A DNA stretch of 64,000 nt from Oscillospiraceae bacterium (GTDB taxonomy: Bacteria; Bacillota; Clostridia; Oscillospirales; Ruminococcaceae): the NCBI GenBank assembly GCA_025758045.1, contig CP107208.1, positions 682,001-746,000 on the forward strand. The letters are read 5' to 3'. The translations under genes and the position numbers were made by a program. The notes under the pieces are model-generated. The model searched no databases and had not been told where the DNA came from. It was given only the letters and a program-made list of their open reading frames with translations. Below are positions 1 through 8,426 of this stretch, piece by piece (positions within the stretch are counted from its first letter, which is position 1; the number at the start of each line of letters is the position of its first letter).

Positions 1-1
1 T

Positions 2-1384
2 GCGGGCGAGCTGATGACCAAGGCCATCTCCGACGTGGACGACTGCGTGGAGGGCATGCGGAAATTCACCACCGAAATTTTTGATACCGGCGTAGCGCTG
101 GTAGGTTACATCGTGATGCTGCTGGTGTATGATTGGCGGCTGGCGCTGTTGAGTTTGCTGTTTACACCGGTCTCCTACCTATGCGCGGCGTGGATGAAAA
201 AGCCGGTGCAGCGCGAAGGCGCCGCCTACAAAAAGGCCGCCGGTGCGTTAAGCGCCGCCACGCTGGACCGTGCCCAGAACGCCGCCACCTACCGCATTTA
301 CGGCTGCGAGACCGCCCGCGAGGCCCGGTACGAGGACGTGCTGACCACCTACGAAAAGACCGCCGTGCGCAGCAACGTGTGGCAATCGGCCCTGCCGCCG
401 CTGTATCTGGCGGTGTCCGAAGCGGGCGTGCTGTTCATTTTGTGGTTCGGTGCCAAAAACGTGCTGGGCACCGGGTGGCAGGCCTGGGACATTGCGGCGT
501 TTACTACGTTCCTCTCCTGCTTTACCAAGCTGACGGTAAAATCTTCGAAAGCAGCGAAGCTGTTCAACGCGGTGCAGAAAGCTGAAGTCTCCTGGAAGCG
601 CATCAAACCGCTGATGAAACTGCCGGAGGAGCCGGACGAGCTGGCTGTGCCCGCCCCCGCCGATGTAACGCTAGAGGATCTGTCCTTTGGGTATACCGAG
701 GAGCCGATTTTTGCGGGGCTGGATCTGACAGCCCATCCGGGGGAGATCATCGGCATTACGGGGCCGGTGGCCTGCGGAAAATCCACTTTTGGGCGTGTAT
801 TTTTGTGTGAAGCTTCCTATGGCAGCTCGGCCCGGTTCGGCGGCAAAGAATTCTCTGCGCTGACGCCGCGGGAAATTGCATCCACCGTCGGCTACCTGGG
901 GCATGACCCGGAGCTGAGCGCCGACACCGTGCAGAACAACGTGCTGTGCGGCAGCAAGCAGGACCCGATGCCCTGGTTGGCTGCTGTGGCGCTGAAAGAC
1001 GAAGTGCAAGCCATGGAGAACGGTGTGGACACCGTGATCGGTCCCAGCGGCACGCGGCTTTCCGGCGGGCAGGCCCAGCGGCTGGCGCTGGCCCGCACAC
1101 TGGCGCATCCCCGGCCGGTGCTGGTGCTGGACGACCCGTTCTCGGCGCTGGACCGCAGCACCGAGGATACCGTGTTTGCTAACCTGCAGGAGTACGCCAA
1201 GGATAAGGTCGTCTTCCTCATCTCCCACCGGCTGTACCATTTTCCCCAGATGCAGCGTGTAATTTTTATGGAGGATGGCAAGACCACCGTGGGCACCCAC
1301 GAGGAATTGCTGGCGGCCGTACCGGCCTACCGCCAGCTGTACGAAAGCCAGACAGGAGGGCAGCAGCATGAAAACGAACAATAA
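2..1384 (+). CDS. ABC exporter, fused permease/ATPase, first half of heterodimer (5' partial)
   Basis: The reading frame is open from the window edge (G-E-L precede the first ATG at 14), so the N-terminus with the first membrane helices is missing. The visible part has the end of a type-1 exporter membrane domain, then an ATPase domain. Walker A is GPVACGKST (about residue 249 counted from the ATG at 14), the signature is a canonical LSGGQ (about 350), and the H-loop is ISHR. Walker B reads VLVLDDP: the residue after the Walker B Asp, normally the catalytic Glu, is Asp. Its 3' end overlaps the next exporter gene by 17 bp. In heterodimeric exporters this pattern marks the subunit that contributes the non-hydrolysing site. 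Substrate unknown; drug, lipid or peptide are possible. Confidence 0.93.
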   Translation, partial: AGELMTKAISDVDDCVEGMRKFTTEIFDTGVALVGYIVMLLVYDWRLALLSLLFTPVSYLCAAWMKKPVQREGAAYKKAAGALSAATLDRAQNAATYRIYGCETAREARYEDVLTTYEKTAVRSNVWQSALPPLYLAVSEAGVLFILWFGAKNVLGTGWQAWDIAAFTTFLSCFTKLTVKSSKAAKLFNAVQKAEVSWKRIKPLMKLPEEPDELAVPAPADVTLEDLSFGYTEEPIFAGLDLTAHPGEIIGITGPVACGKSTFGRVFLCEASYGSSARFGGKEFSALTPREIASTVGYLGHDPELSADTVQNNVLCGSKQDPMPWLAAVALKDEVQAMENGVDTVIGPSGTRLSGGQAQRLALARTLAHPRPVLVLDDPFSALDRSTEDTVFANLQEYAKDKVVFLISHRLYHFPQMQRVIFMEDGKTTVGTHEELLAAVPAYRQLYESQTGGQQHENEQ

Positions 1385-3008
1385 AATCGGCGTGTTTGCA
1401 GCCCTCCGCATGGCGGCCCGGGCACACTACCCGCTGACTGTTGGCACACTTTTATGCGTGGCGGCGTCAGTTATCGCCTCGCTGCTGCCGCCGCTGCTGC
1501 TGGCACGCATCATTGATGGGCTGGAGGCGGGCCTGCCGCTGACGATCTGGGCGGTGCTTGTCTACTTTGCCAGCCTGGCGCTGGAGGGGGTGCTGTCCTC
1601 GGCGCAGGAAAGTCTGCTGGTGCTGTTTGGGCAAAAGATGACCCACGCGCTGCGGTCCGAGATGTCCCACAAATTGACGCAGCTGCCTGCACGCACGCTG
1701 GTGGACCAGAACCCCGGCGAGGTGGCCGCGCGGTTCTCCGGCGATGTGGACACGGTGGAGGCGCTGTTCACCTCCGGCATCATCAGCATGGTGGCAGACG
1801 CCTGCCGCATCCTTTCCATTATGGCGGTCATCGCCGCAAAGAATCCCGGTCTGGCGCTGATTTTACTGCTGGTACTGCCGCTGTTCGCGGTGTTTACCCG
1901 TCGTGTACAGCGCCGCATGCTGGCCGCTCAGCTGGACAACCGCCGGGCTGTGGCCGCCGTCTCCGGCCAGGTGCCCGAGACGCTGCACAACATCCGCACC
2001 ATCCGCGCGCTGGGCATGGAGCAGTACATGGAGCGCCGCTATGACCGGTGCATCGGCGCGGGCTACGCCGCCATGGAGCGCACTAACTTTTACGATGCCG
2101 TCTACTCCCCCGCTGTGCTGCTGCTGAACGCCGTGGTGGTGGGCATCGTTATGCTGCTGTCGGCCTCCGGCAGCGCGGTGGTGCTGGAGCTGTTCGGCAT
2201 GTCCGTCGGTACCTCGGTAGCCGTTATCAACTACATATCGCGCATTTTCGCCCCCATTGAAAGCCTGGGCATGGAGGTTCAGACCATCCAGTCTGCCATG
2301 GCGGGCGTGAAGCGCATTGATGCGTTTTTGGCCCAGCCGGAACGGGAAATTTCCGCACAGCGTACCAGGGCGGCCCGGGGCGATGTGGAACTTTCCCACG
2401 TCACCTTTGGCTACGGCAAGAAACATGTGCTGAATGATTTCTCGATGACCGTGAAACAGGGCGAGCAGGTCACGCTGATTGGCCGCACCGGCGCGGGCAA
2501 GAGTACCGTGTTCAAGCTGCTGCTGGGGCTGTACCCGGCCGAAAGCGGCACCGTCACCATCGGCGGCGTACCGGTGGCGGACATCACCGACCGGGAGCGT
2601 CGCACCTGCATCAGCTGTGTGGAGCAGCATTTTGCCCGCGTGCCCGGCACCGTGCTGGACCAGATCACGCTGGGCGATCCACAGATCACCGCCGAGATGG
2701 CCAAACATGCGGCCCAACTGGCGGGCATTGACGGGGCCATCGAAGCGCTGCCCGACGGCTACGACACCCCGTGCAGTGAAGGGATGTTCTCTCAGGGCGA
2801 GTGGCAGCTGTTGTCCATCGCCCGCACCGCCGCGGCAGACCCCGCTGTGCTGCTGCTGGACGAGATCACCGCCAACCTGGACGCCGAAACCGAAGCCCGC
2901 GTGCTGGAGGCCCTGCGGCGGGCGTCCGAGGGTCGCACGGTACTGTCAGTGTCCCACAGAATTTATGAGAACCTGGGCGGGCGAACTGTAGAAATCAAAA
3001 TATTATAA
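1368..3008 (+). CDS. ABC exporter, fused permease/ATPase, second half of heterodimer
   Basis: 546 aa, a full-length exporter half: about six membrane helices in residues 20-290, then an ATPase domain with Walker A GRTGAGKST, Walker B VLLLDEI with the catalytic Glu, and H-loop SVSHR. The signature is degenerate (SQGEWQ in place of LSGGQ). This complements the upstream subunit: that one has a good signature and a poor Walker B, this one the reverse, so together they build one consensus and one degenerate ATP site. I chose the ATG at 1368 because aggagg lies 6-10 nt upstream. Membrane protein; the pair is translationally coupled by a 17-bp overlap. Confidence 0.94.
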   Translation: MKTNNKIGVFAALRMAARAHYPLTVGTLLCVAASVIASLLPPLLLARIIDGLEAGLPLTIWAVLVYFASLALEGVLSSAQESLLVLFGQKMTHALRSEMSHKLTQLPARTLVDQNPGEVAARFSGDVDTVEALFTSGIISMVADACRILSIMAVIAAKNPGLALILLLVLPLFAVFTRRVQRRMLAAQLDNRRAVAAVSGQVPETLHNIRTIRALGMEQYMERRYDRCIGAGYAAMERTNFYDAVYSPAVLLLNAVVVGIVMLLSASGSAVVLELFGMSVGTSVAVINYISRIFAPIESLGMEVQTIQSAMAGVKRIDAFLAQPEREISAQRTRAARGDVELSHVTFGYGKKHVLNDFSMTVKQGEQVTLIGRTGAGKSTVFKLLLGLYPAESGTVTIGGVPVADITDRERRTCISCVEQHFARVPGTVLDQITLGDPQITAEMAKHAAQLAGIDGAIEALPDGYDTPCSEGMFSQGEWQLLSIARTAAADPAVLLLDEITANLDAETEARVLEALRRASEGRTVLSVSHRIYENLGGRTVEIKIL

Positions 3009-3034
3009 GTTGTCGCTTATTTTCAGGAAAAGCC

Positions 3035-3065
3035 TTGACCTTCCAGTGGGTGCAGGGTGTACGAT
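3035..3065 (+). promoter_or_regulatory. MerR-type promoter with 19-bp spacer
   Basis: TTGACC at 3035-3040 and TACGAT at 3060-3065 are separated by 19 bp, the overlong spacing typical of promoters that MerR proteins activate by DNA distortion. An imperfect dyad (ACCTTCCAG and, inverted, ACCCTGCAC) fills the spacer. It lies directly upstream of the merR-like gene, implying autoregulation. Confidence 0.7.
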
Positions 3066-3088
3066 AACCGGGAAAGGAGCGTGATGTT

Positions 3089-3973
3089 ATGAACATCAAG
3101 CAGACAGCGGATGCGTCGGGCGTATCGGCGCGGAACATTCGCTACTATGAGCAGGCGGGGTTGCTGACCCCGGCACGCAACCCAGAGAACGACTACCGTA
3201 TCTATACGGATGCCGATGTGCGGACGCTGAAACTGATTCGCGTGCTGCGCACACTGGATATGCCAGTGGAGGATATCCGCGCGGTACTGAGCGGTACACT
3301 GCCGCTGACCGAGGCTGCTGAACGCCAGCGCCGACAGCTGGAGGCCGAGCAGCAAAAGCTGGCAGCGGCCGCAGCCTTCTGCACGGAGCTGGCCGCCGGC
3401 GACCGAACGGCGGCAGAGCTGGATGTGGACGACTGCCTGGCTCGGATGGACTCCCCTGCCCAGGCGGGCGGCTGGTTTACCGGCTGGGTGCAGGACTACC
3501 GGAAAATGGCGTCTGCCGAGCATAAGCGGCAGTTTACCTTTACGCCGGACACCGCCATTGTAACCCCGCAGGAATTTACGGCGGCGCTGCTGGCTTGGGC
3601 AGACGAAAACGGCGTGGATGTGAACATGACCCGGGAGAGCATGACCCCGCATTTTATGCTTGACGGCATTGAGTACAGGGCCGTGCGGTATTCGAGCCAT
3701 GTGCGCAATATCCCGATACTGCGGGTGCGGTGTGAGGTGTGCGATCCATCGGCGCTGGCGGTAGAGGGCGACCCGAAGCGGCTGCGGGTGCAGAGATTTC
3801 TGCACTACGGTCTGCCGGTGCTTGTATGCCTTGCATTGGCGGTGGTCTGGGTCTGCACCCGGAATATGCCGCTTTGGCCCGACAAGGCGGCTATGCTGCT
3901 GGTGCTGGGCGCTCTTGGCATCGGGTACGGCTTCCGCGGGTGGTATCTCTACTACAACGATCGGGACCAATAA
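3089..3973 (+). CDS. MerR-family regulator with C-terminal membrane anchor
   Basis: 294 aa. Residues 1-70 are a MerR winged-helix domain (the stretch ARNIRYYEQAGLL is typical), followed by a dimerisation coiled coil rich in Glu/Gln/Ala (about 75-110). The middle holds an undefined sensor-like region. Residues about 235-285 contain two hydrophobic segments separated by a short charged loop, so the C-terminus probably lies in the membrane. RBS aaaggag 9 nt upstream. Preceded by a 19-bp-spacer promoter and by the ABC exporter, which it may control. Inducer unknown. Confidence 0.85.
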   Translation: MNIKQTADASGVSARNIRYYEQAGLLTPARNPENDYRIYTDADVRTLKLIRVLRTLDMPVEDIRAVLSGTLPLTEAAERQRRQLEAEQQKLAAAAAFCTELAAGDRTAAELDVDDCLARMDSPAQAGGWFTGWVQDYRKMASAEHKRQFTFTPDTAIVTPQEFTAALLAWADENGVDVNMTRESMTPHFMLDGIEYRAVRYSSHVRNIPILRVRCEVCDPSALAVEGDPKRLRVQRFLHYGLPVLVCLALAVVWVCTRNMPLWPDKAAMLLVLGALGIGYGFRGWYLYYNDRDQ

Positions 3974-3976
3974 AAA

Positions 3977-4004
3977 ATGGGAGACAGCGCGGGCTGTCTC
4001 CCAT
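3977..4004. terminator. Convergent bidirectional terminator
   Basis: Perfect 12-bp stem (3977-3988 with 3993-4004), tetraloop GCGG, an A-run on the left and a weak T-rich right flank. It lies between the + strand merR-like gene and the - strand HAD gene. Confidence 0.8.
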
Positions 4005-4009
4005 TTGAT

Positions 4010-4666
4010 TTATCCCAGCAGCAGTTTATGCAGGTCTTCCACGGTATCCGCGATGGCAGCGGCACCGGCGGATCGCAGTTCCTCGCGGGTGCCGTAGCCG
4101 TAGAAGGCGCCGATGCAGGGCAGGGCGTTTTTCTTCGCGCCGATGACATCGTGCTCACGGTCACCGACCATGACAACGCCGGTCTTATCGGTCAGGCCGA
4201 TGGTGTCCAGCGCGTAGGCGATGACCTCGGCCTTGTCGGTGCGGGTCTCGTCCAAAGTCGCACCGCAGATAGCGGTAAAGTACTGCGCCAGATCAAAATG
4301 CTCCATGATGCGGCGGGCGTACTCCTCGGGCTTGCTGGTGGCCAGCACCAGCTGGCAGCCGCGGGCGTGCAGGTCGGCCAGCAGCGCGGGGATGCCGGGG
4401 TAGACCTCATTCTCAAACAGGCCCTTGTCTGGGAAATACTCCCGGAAGGCCGCCACGGCGCAGTCGGTGTCGGCATCGTTCAAGCCGCAGAGATTGTGGA
4501 ACGAATCGATCAGCGGCGGGCCGAGGAAACGGCGCAGGGTGGCTTCGTCGGGCACGGGGATGCCGATCCTGCGGCAGCCGTACCGCACCGAGTTGAGGAT
4601 GCCGGGGGCGGAGTCAGTCAGGGTGCCGTCGAGATCAAATAGAATTGTTTTGTACTGCATGGGCAC
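4010..4666 (-). CDS. HAD-family phosphatase (phosphoglycolate phosphatase / PpaX-like)
   Basis: 218 aa. HAD motif I is DLDGT with the nucleophile Asp11 and Asp13. Motif II is ATSK, a conserved Lys lies in the TDKAEV region, and motif IV is MVGDREHD. A helical C1 cap follows motif I. This is the size and layout of Gph/PpaX-type phosphatases acting on small phosphorylated metabolites or pyrophosphate. Substrate cannot be read from sequence. The start may be Met1 or Met3. The gene lies 3 bp after the glycosyltransferase, so the two are one operon. Confidence 0.88.
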   Translation of the reverse strand: MPMQYKTILFDLDGTLTDSAPGILNSVRYGCRRIGIPVPDEATLRRFLGPPLIDSFHNLCGLNDADTDCAVAAFREYFPDKGLFENEVYPGIPALLADLHARGCQLVLATSKPEEYARRIMEHFDLAQYFTAICGATLDETRTDKAEVIAYALDTIGLTDKTGVVMVGDREHDVIGAKKNALPCIGAFYGYGTREELRSAGAAAIADTVEDLHKLLLG

Positions 4667-4669
4667 CCC

Positions 4670-5689
4670 TTAGTTGAACTTGAACAGCTTCTGGGCAATG
4701 CGGTAGCCGCCGATGCTGAGCTTGCAGCCCAGCCAGCCAGGCAGGTTGCAGGCTTCGGCTACCGAGAGGCGGCAGCGGCGGCAAAGGCGCGGATCATGGG
4801 CTTTCAGGTCGGCCCACAGCTGCTTACGCTTTTCCATGGCTTCGGGGCTGCCGTCCAGTGTCAGGAAGATGCTGGAGATGGCCATCATCATCGAGAAATA
4901 GTTGAGCATATAGGCCCGCAGTTTGTCCTGGGTGACAGGCAGGGCGTAGACATCCACGGCCTCCATCATAATGCGGGTGACGCGCAGCTGCTGGTCGACG
5001 CGCTTGATCATGTTCTTCTCGTTGACACTCTGGTCATCGCGGCCGATGAAGTAGCGGTAGAGGTCCAGGTTGAGGTAGTAGATGGTCTCGACCTCGGGCA
5101 GCGGCTGGTAGACGAAGATGTTATCCACATAGAAGGTGTGCTTGGGCAGCACCATGCCGGACTTACGCAGCACCTCGGTGCGGTAGATGACGCTGTGCAT
5201 CAGGATGTTCTTGTTCGGCGGAAAGTGACCGATCTCGCTCCACTTAAAGACGCGGCCCTCGGGCAGGATGCCTGTATAATCCACGATATTGCGTGTGTTA
5301 TCAGCCACATGCTCGTACACATAGTTGGCCATGACCAGATCGACCGGCTTTTCGGCGGCAGCCTGGGCGCGCAGCACATCCATAACCTTGGCCAGGGCGT
5401 CATCGTCCAGCCAGTCGTCAGAATCGACCACCTTAAAGTACATGCCGGTGGCGTTGCGGATGCCCTGGTTGACACCCTCGCCGTGGCCGCCGTTCTCCTG
5501 ATGGATCACGCGGACGATGGTGGGGTACTTTTCGGCGTAGGCATCGGCGATCTTGCCGGTGTCATCCTTGGAGCCGTCATCCACCAAGATGATTTCGGCT
5601 TCCTCGCCGGCGGGCAGCAGTGTCTCGATGCAGTGGTCCATATAAGCGGCCGAATTGTAGCACGGCACGGTAAAGGTGATAAGTTTCAT
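4670..5689 (-). CDS. Family 2 glycosyltransferase
   Basis: 339 aa GT-A enzyme. The N-terminal nucleotide-sugar binding half carries TVPCYNSA, DDGS (37-40) and the metal-binding DSDD (89-92); the C-terminal half is helical and lacks clear membrane spans. Similar enzymes build exopolysaccharide, teichoic acid or glycolipid. Donor and acceptor are unknown. RBS ggggag upstream. It shares an operon with the HAD phosphatase. The roughly 100 bp upstream are rich in short GC inverted repeats, with a possible -10 (TATACT) on the - strand. Confidence 0.9.
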   Translation of the reverse strand: MKLITFTVPCYNSAAYMDHCIETLLPAGEEAEIILVDDGSKDDTGKIADAYAEKYPTIVRVIHQENGGHGEGVNQGIRNATGMYFKVVDSDDWLDDDALAKVMDVLRAQAAAEKPVDLVMANYVYEHVADNTRNIVDYTGILPEGRVFKWSEIGHFPPNKNILMHSVIYRTEVLRKSGMVLPKHTFYVDNIFVYQPLPEVETIYYLNLDLYRYFIGRDDQSVNEKNMIKRVDQQLRVTRIMMEAVDVYALPVTQDKLRAYMLNYFSMMMAISSIFLTLDGSPEAMEKRKQLWADLKAHDPRLCRRCRLSVAEACNLPGWLGCKLSIGGYRIAQKLFKFN

Positions 5690-5831
5690 AAATAGTCTCC
5701 CCTTGTGTGGTTTGCCTGGGAGCAGTGCAGGCTTTTGTGCACCGCTGCGGCAAACTGCCGCGCCAGGTCATAAAAGGACAGTATATATCATACGCTCTTT
5801 AGGCCCAAAATGCAAGCGGAACGACAAAAAG

Positions 5832-5868
5832 CGCCCGGTGCCGAACATTTGCATGTCGGCACCGGGCG
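5832..5868 (-). terminator. Intrinsic terminator downstream of 46-aa gene
   Basis: Perfect 13-bp GC-rich stem (5832-5844 with 5856-5868) followed on the - strand by TTTTT (5830-5826). It ends transcription of the short gene at 5935-6075. Confidence 0.85.
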
Positions 5869-5934
5869 GCTGCTTGCTGGGAGGTCTTTTCTTACACCGC
5901 GGCCTTGGGGGAGACCGTGTTTTAAGAGGCTGCC

Positions 5935-6075
5935 TTACAATCCGTCATTATAACGGTTATAACGGTGGACGCCAGACGGCATCACGTCGTTATACATTTC
6001 CTCCGGCAGGCCGTACGGCGGGGCAGGCTCCAGAAAACCATACATCCACTCGGCTAACGTGTGCAGCTTCAACAT
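5935..6075 (-). CDS. Small 46-aa protein of unknown function
   Basis: Short frame encoding 46 aa, beginning MLKLHTLAEWMYGF and ending RYNRYNDGL, rich in Tyr and Pro. Its support is architectural: a promoter with 17-bp spacing (TTGCAA/TATAAT, 6205-6177), an RBS AAAGGAG 9 nt before the ATG at 6075, and a strong terminator 67 bp after the stop. An in-frame ATG at 6084 abuts the RBS and is unlikely to be used. No signal peptide or membrane span. I recognise no family. Confidence 0.6.
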   Translation of the reverse strand: MLKLHTLAEWMYGFLEPAPPYGLPEEMYNDVMPSGVHRYNRYNDGL

Positions 6076-6176
6076 ACAACCCATCTCCTTTCCGATATTG
6101 GCGGGTCTTTTTGGGGGGCGATGCCGCTGCTGCGGGCTGTTCGCCTTGGCGGTATCGCTTTTCTTTTTCTGTCTTT

Positions 6177-6205
6177 ATTATATGCGATAAGTCCGTCTTT
6201 TGCAA
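6177..6205 (-). promoter_or_regulatory. Sigma-A-type promoter of the 46-aa gene
   Basis: Reading the - strand: TTGCAA (6205-6200), 17-bp spacer, TATAAT (6182-6177), about 100 bp before the start codon at 6075. Confidence 0.65.
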
Positions 6206-6293
6206 GTTGCATTTTGTACAAACTTACAAAAGTTATTTGTATATTTTAAACTATTTCGGCATGTTGTATATTTTTGGGTTGCATCTGTACGCA

Positions 6294-6407
6294 TCACGCG
6301 GACAGTTCCTCCCATGCTTCCTGCATGGTATCGGCCGAGAAAAGGAACTCGCCGTACTCAGAATAGACCTCGATGTGGCCTGCTACGTAACGAAACTGCT
6401 GCGTCAT
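6294..6407 (-). CDS. Small 37-aa conserved-looking protein
   Basis: 37 aa starting MTQQFRYVAGHIEVYSEY and continuing with the pattern G-x-FLFSADT-x-x-EA-x-EEL. I recall short proteins with this GHxEVY...FLFSAD pattern in many Clostridia, always unannotated. The ATG at 6407 is chosen because AGGAAAGGCGG precedes it by about 10 nt; the frame extends further upstream without an RBS. Probably cytosolic. Function unknown. Confidence 0.5.
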   Translation of the reverse strand: MTQQFRYVAGHIEVYSEYGEFLFSADTMQEAWEELSA

Positions 6408-6486
6408 GATGTGTACCGCCTTTCCTGTTTGGTTGAGCTTTGTTATGCTTCCATTATACAGGATGGCAAGTACCATAATTTGGACT

Positions 6487-6897
6487 TTAAGGCTCGGCAG
6501 CCCATTTCGTGATACGATAAAGCGGTCTTTTAGCCCAATTTTCGGCCCCGCGCAGCACCAGCAGCACCCAAAAGCAAAGCAAGAACCAGTAAAAGCTGTA
6601 CAGCGGACAGACCAACCCGGCTACGTTGCCCCACAGGGCGCTGTAGTCCCACACGGCCAGGTGCAAAAGGTAGCGGCAGGCCAGGCCCACGCCCAGCTCT
6701 ACCCCGCTGGCGGCTGCAGCGCCGCATAACGCCGCTGCCCCCAACGGCAGGCTGCGCCGCCGGGCCAATTGCTGCAAAAGGCAAAGGCATGCCCCGCCTG
6801 CGGCAAACATTGTCCAATGGGTGGTGCCCCGCCAGGCAAGCTCGATGGCCTGATACCCGGCCCCGCCCAGGGCAAACAATATGATCGGCTCTAACAT
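6487..6897 (-). CDS. Membrane protein of the PF06541 (putative ABC permease, CmpB-like) family
   Basis: 136 aa with four or more hydrophobic segments. The C-terminal part has the family hallmark VWDYS...GNVAGLVCPLYSFYW. Despite the family name, no ATPase partner is nearby and transport is unproven. The start at 6897 is set by GGGAGGGG seven nt upstream; that RBS is also the 3' arm of the pncB terminator hairpin (6903-6936). A second, longer member of the same family is at 24799-25926. Confidence 0.75.
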   Translation of the reverse strand: MLEPIILFALGGAGYQAIELAWRGTTHWTMFAAGGACLCLLQQLARRRSLPLGAAALCGAAAASGVELGVGLACRYLLHLAVWDYSALWGNVAGLVCPLYSFYWFLLCFWVLLVLRGAENWAKRPLYRITKWAAEP

Positions 6898-6902
6898 AAA
6901 AA

Positions 6903-6936
6903 CACCCCTCCCGCCATAGTATGTGCGGAAGGGGTG
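6903..6936 (-). terminator. pncB terminator overlapping the next gene's RBS
   Basis: On the - strand, CACCCCTTCCGC pairs with GCGGGAGGGGTG (12 bp, one G-U), loop of about 10 nt, then TTTTT running straight into ATG. The 3' arm supplies the Shine-Dalgarno sequence of the PF06541 gene. Confidence 0.85.
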
Positions 6937-6959
6937 CGTTGTAACCAATTTGTAATGTT

Positions 6960-8405
6960 TTACTTGGACAGTTTCTTCAGCAGGGCGCTGCGGGTATCCC
7001 ACAGCTTTTGGCTGAGGTCAACGTAGTAGCGGTGCGGATTCTCGAAGCGCTTGACCTCGTCCCACAGGGTGTTGACCTGGGCCTTGCAGAACTTCTTGAT
7101 GTCGTTCAGACTCGGGGACTGGTAGACGCGCTTGCCGTTCTCATAAATCGGGGTGGACAGGCAGCGGGCAGTGCAGTTGACGTAGGTGCACTCTTTCCAG
7201 GTCTCGATGGGGTCAAACAGGGTGATGCCGTGCTGGGTCTCGACCTGCTCGTCAGCCGTCGTGATGAGGTCGGCCATGGCCTTGCCGTCCTGGTCGTAGA
7301 TACGCCAGACTTTCTTCAGGCAGGGAATGGTCATCTTCTCAGCAGATTCAGACAGCTTCATCTTGGGGGTGTAGCTGCCGTCGTCCTCTTTCACAGCGGC
7401 CAGCTTGTACACGCCGCCAAAGACAGGGTCGCTCTTGGCGGTGATCATGTTCTCGCCGATGCCGAAGCTGTCCACGCGGGCACCCTGCAGGATCAGATCG
7501 CGGACAATGTACTCATCCAGGCTGTTGGAGGCGCAGATGGTGCAGTCGGGGTAACCGGCCTCATCCAGCATCTTGCGGGCCTTCTTGGACAGGTAGGCAA
7601 TATCGCCGCTGTCGATGCGGATGCCCTTGGGGCGCTTGCCCATGGGCTTGAGGACCTCGTCGAACACCTTGATGGCATCGGGCACACCGTGGCGCAGCAC
7701 GTTGTAGGTATCCACCAGCAGCACGCAGGCGTCGGGGTACATCTCGGCGTATTTCTTGAAGGCATCGTACTCGGTGGGGAACATCTGCACCCAGCTGTGG
7801 GCCATGGTGCCGGAGGCCGGGATGCCGAAGTCGCGGGCGGCCATCACGCAGGAGGTGGAGCCGCAGCCACCGATGTAGGAGGCGCGGGCGCCGAAGTAGG
7901 CGGCGTCATAGCCCTGGGCACGGCGGGCGCCGAACTCCATGACCGGGCGGCCGGCGGCAGAACGCACGATGCGGTTGGCTTTGGTGGCGATCAGGCACTG
8001 GTGGTTGAAGGTGACCAGCAGCAGGGTCTCCAGCAGCTGGCACTCAATGGCCGGGCCTTCCACGGTAACGATAGGCTCCTGCGGGAAGATAGGCATGCCT
8101 TCCTCGATGGCCCAGATGTTGCAGTGCAGCTTGAAGTTGGCCAGGTAGTTCAGGAATTTCTCATTGAATGCGCCGGTGGTGCGCAGATAGTCGATGTCCT
8201 CCTGGGTGAATTTCAGGTGGTCCACGGCGTCGATGAACTGCTGCAGACCAGCCATAATGGCGTAGCCGCCGCCATCGGGCACGCGGCGGAAGAACATATC
8301 AAAGACGGCGATCTTGTCCACATACCCCTCATCCAGGTAGCCGGCCGACATGGTCAACTCGTAGAAATCTGTCATGGTCGTAAGGTTGCGCTTTACGTCT
8401 AACAT
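6960..8405 (-). CDS. pncB: Nicotinate phosphoribosyltransferase
   Basis: 481 aa, full length for the long clostridial NAPRTase. It joins nicotinate to PRPP to give nicotinate mononucleotide in NAD salvage, in the cytosol. Visible hallmarks are the N-terminal TDFYELTMSAGY, a GARRAQG stretch, GTMAHSW in the middle, RIDSGDIAYLSKKAR, and a Cys-rich C-terminal segment (ECTYVNCTARC). RBS aggagggg 8 nt upstream. The gene for the carboxypeptidase ends 22 bp upstream, so cotranscription is likely. Confidence 0.95.
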   Translation of the reverse strand: MLDVKRNLTTMTDFYELTMSAGYLDEGYVDKIAVFDMFFRRVPDGGGYAIMAGLQQFIDAVDHLKFTQEDIDYLRTTGAFNEKFLNYLANFKLHCNIWAIEEGMPIFPQEPIVTVEGPAIECQLLETLLLVTFNHQCLIATKANRIVRSAAGRPVMEFGARRAQGYDAAYFGARASYIGGCGSTSCVMAARDFGIPASGTMAHSWVQMFPTEYDAFKKYAEMYPDACVLLVDTYNVLRHGVPDAIKVFDEVLKPMGKRPKGIRIDSGDIAYLSKKARKMLDEAGYPDCTICASNSLDEYIVRDLILQGARVDSFGIGENMITAKSDPVFGGVYKLAAVKEDDGSYTPKMKLSESAEKMTIPCLKKVWRIYDQDGKAMADLITTADEQVETQHGITLFDPIETWKECTYVNCTARCLSTPIYENGKRVYQSPSLNDIKKFCKAQVNTLWDEVKRFENPHRYYVDLSQKLWDTRSALLKKLSK

Positions 8406-8426
8406 GGATAACCCCTCCTGAGGTTT

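Noticed and set aside
5577..5771. A 64-aa - strand frame leading into the glycosyltransferase
   Set aside because: No RBS before its ATG and it overlaps the glycosyltransferase start in another frame.
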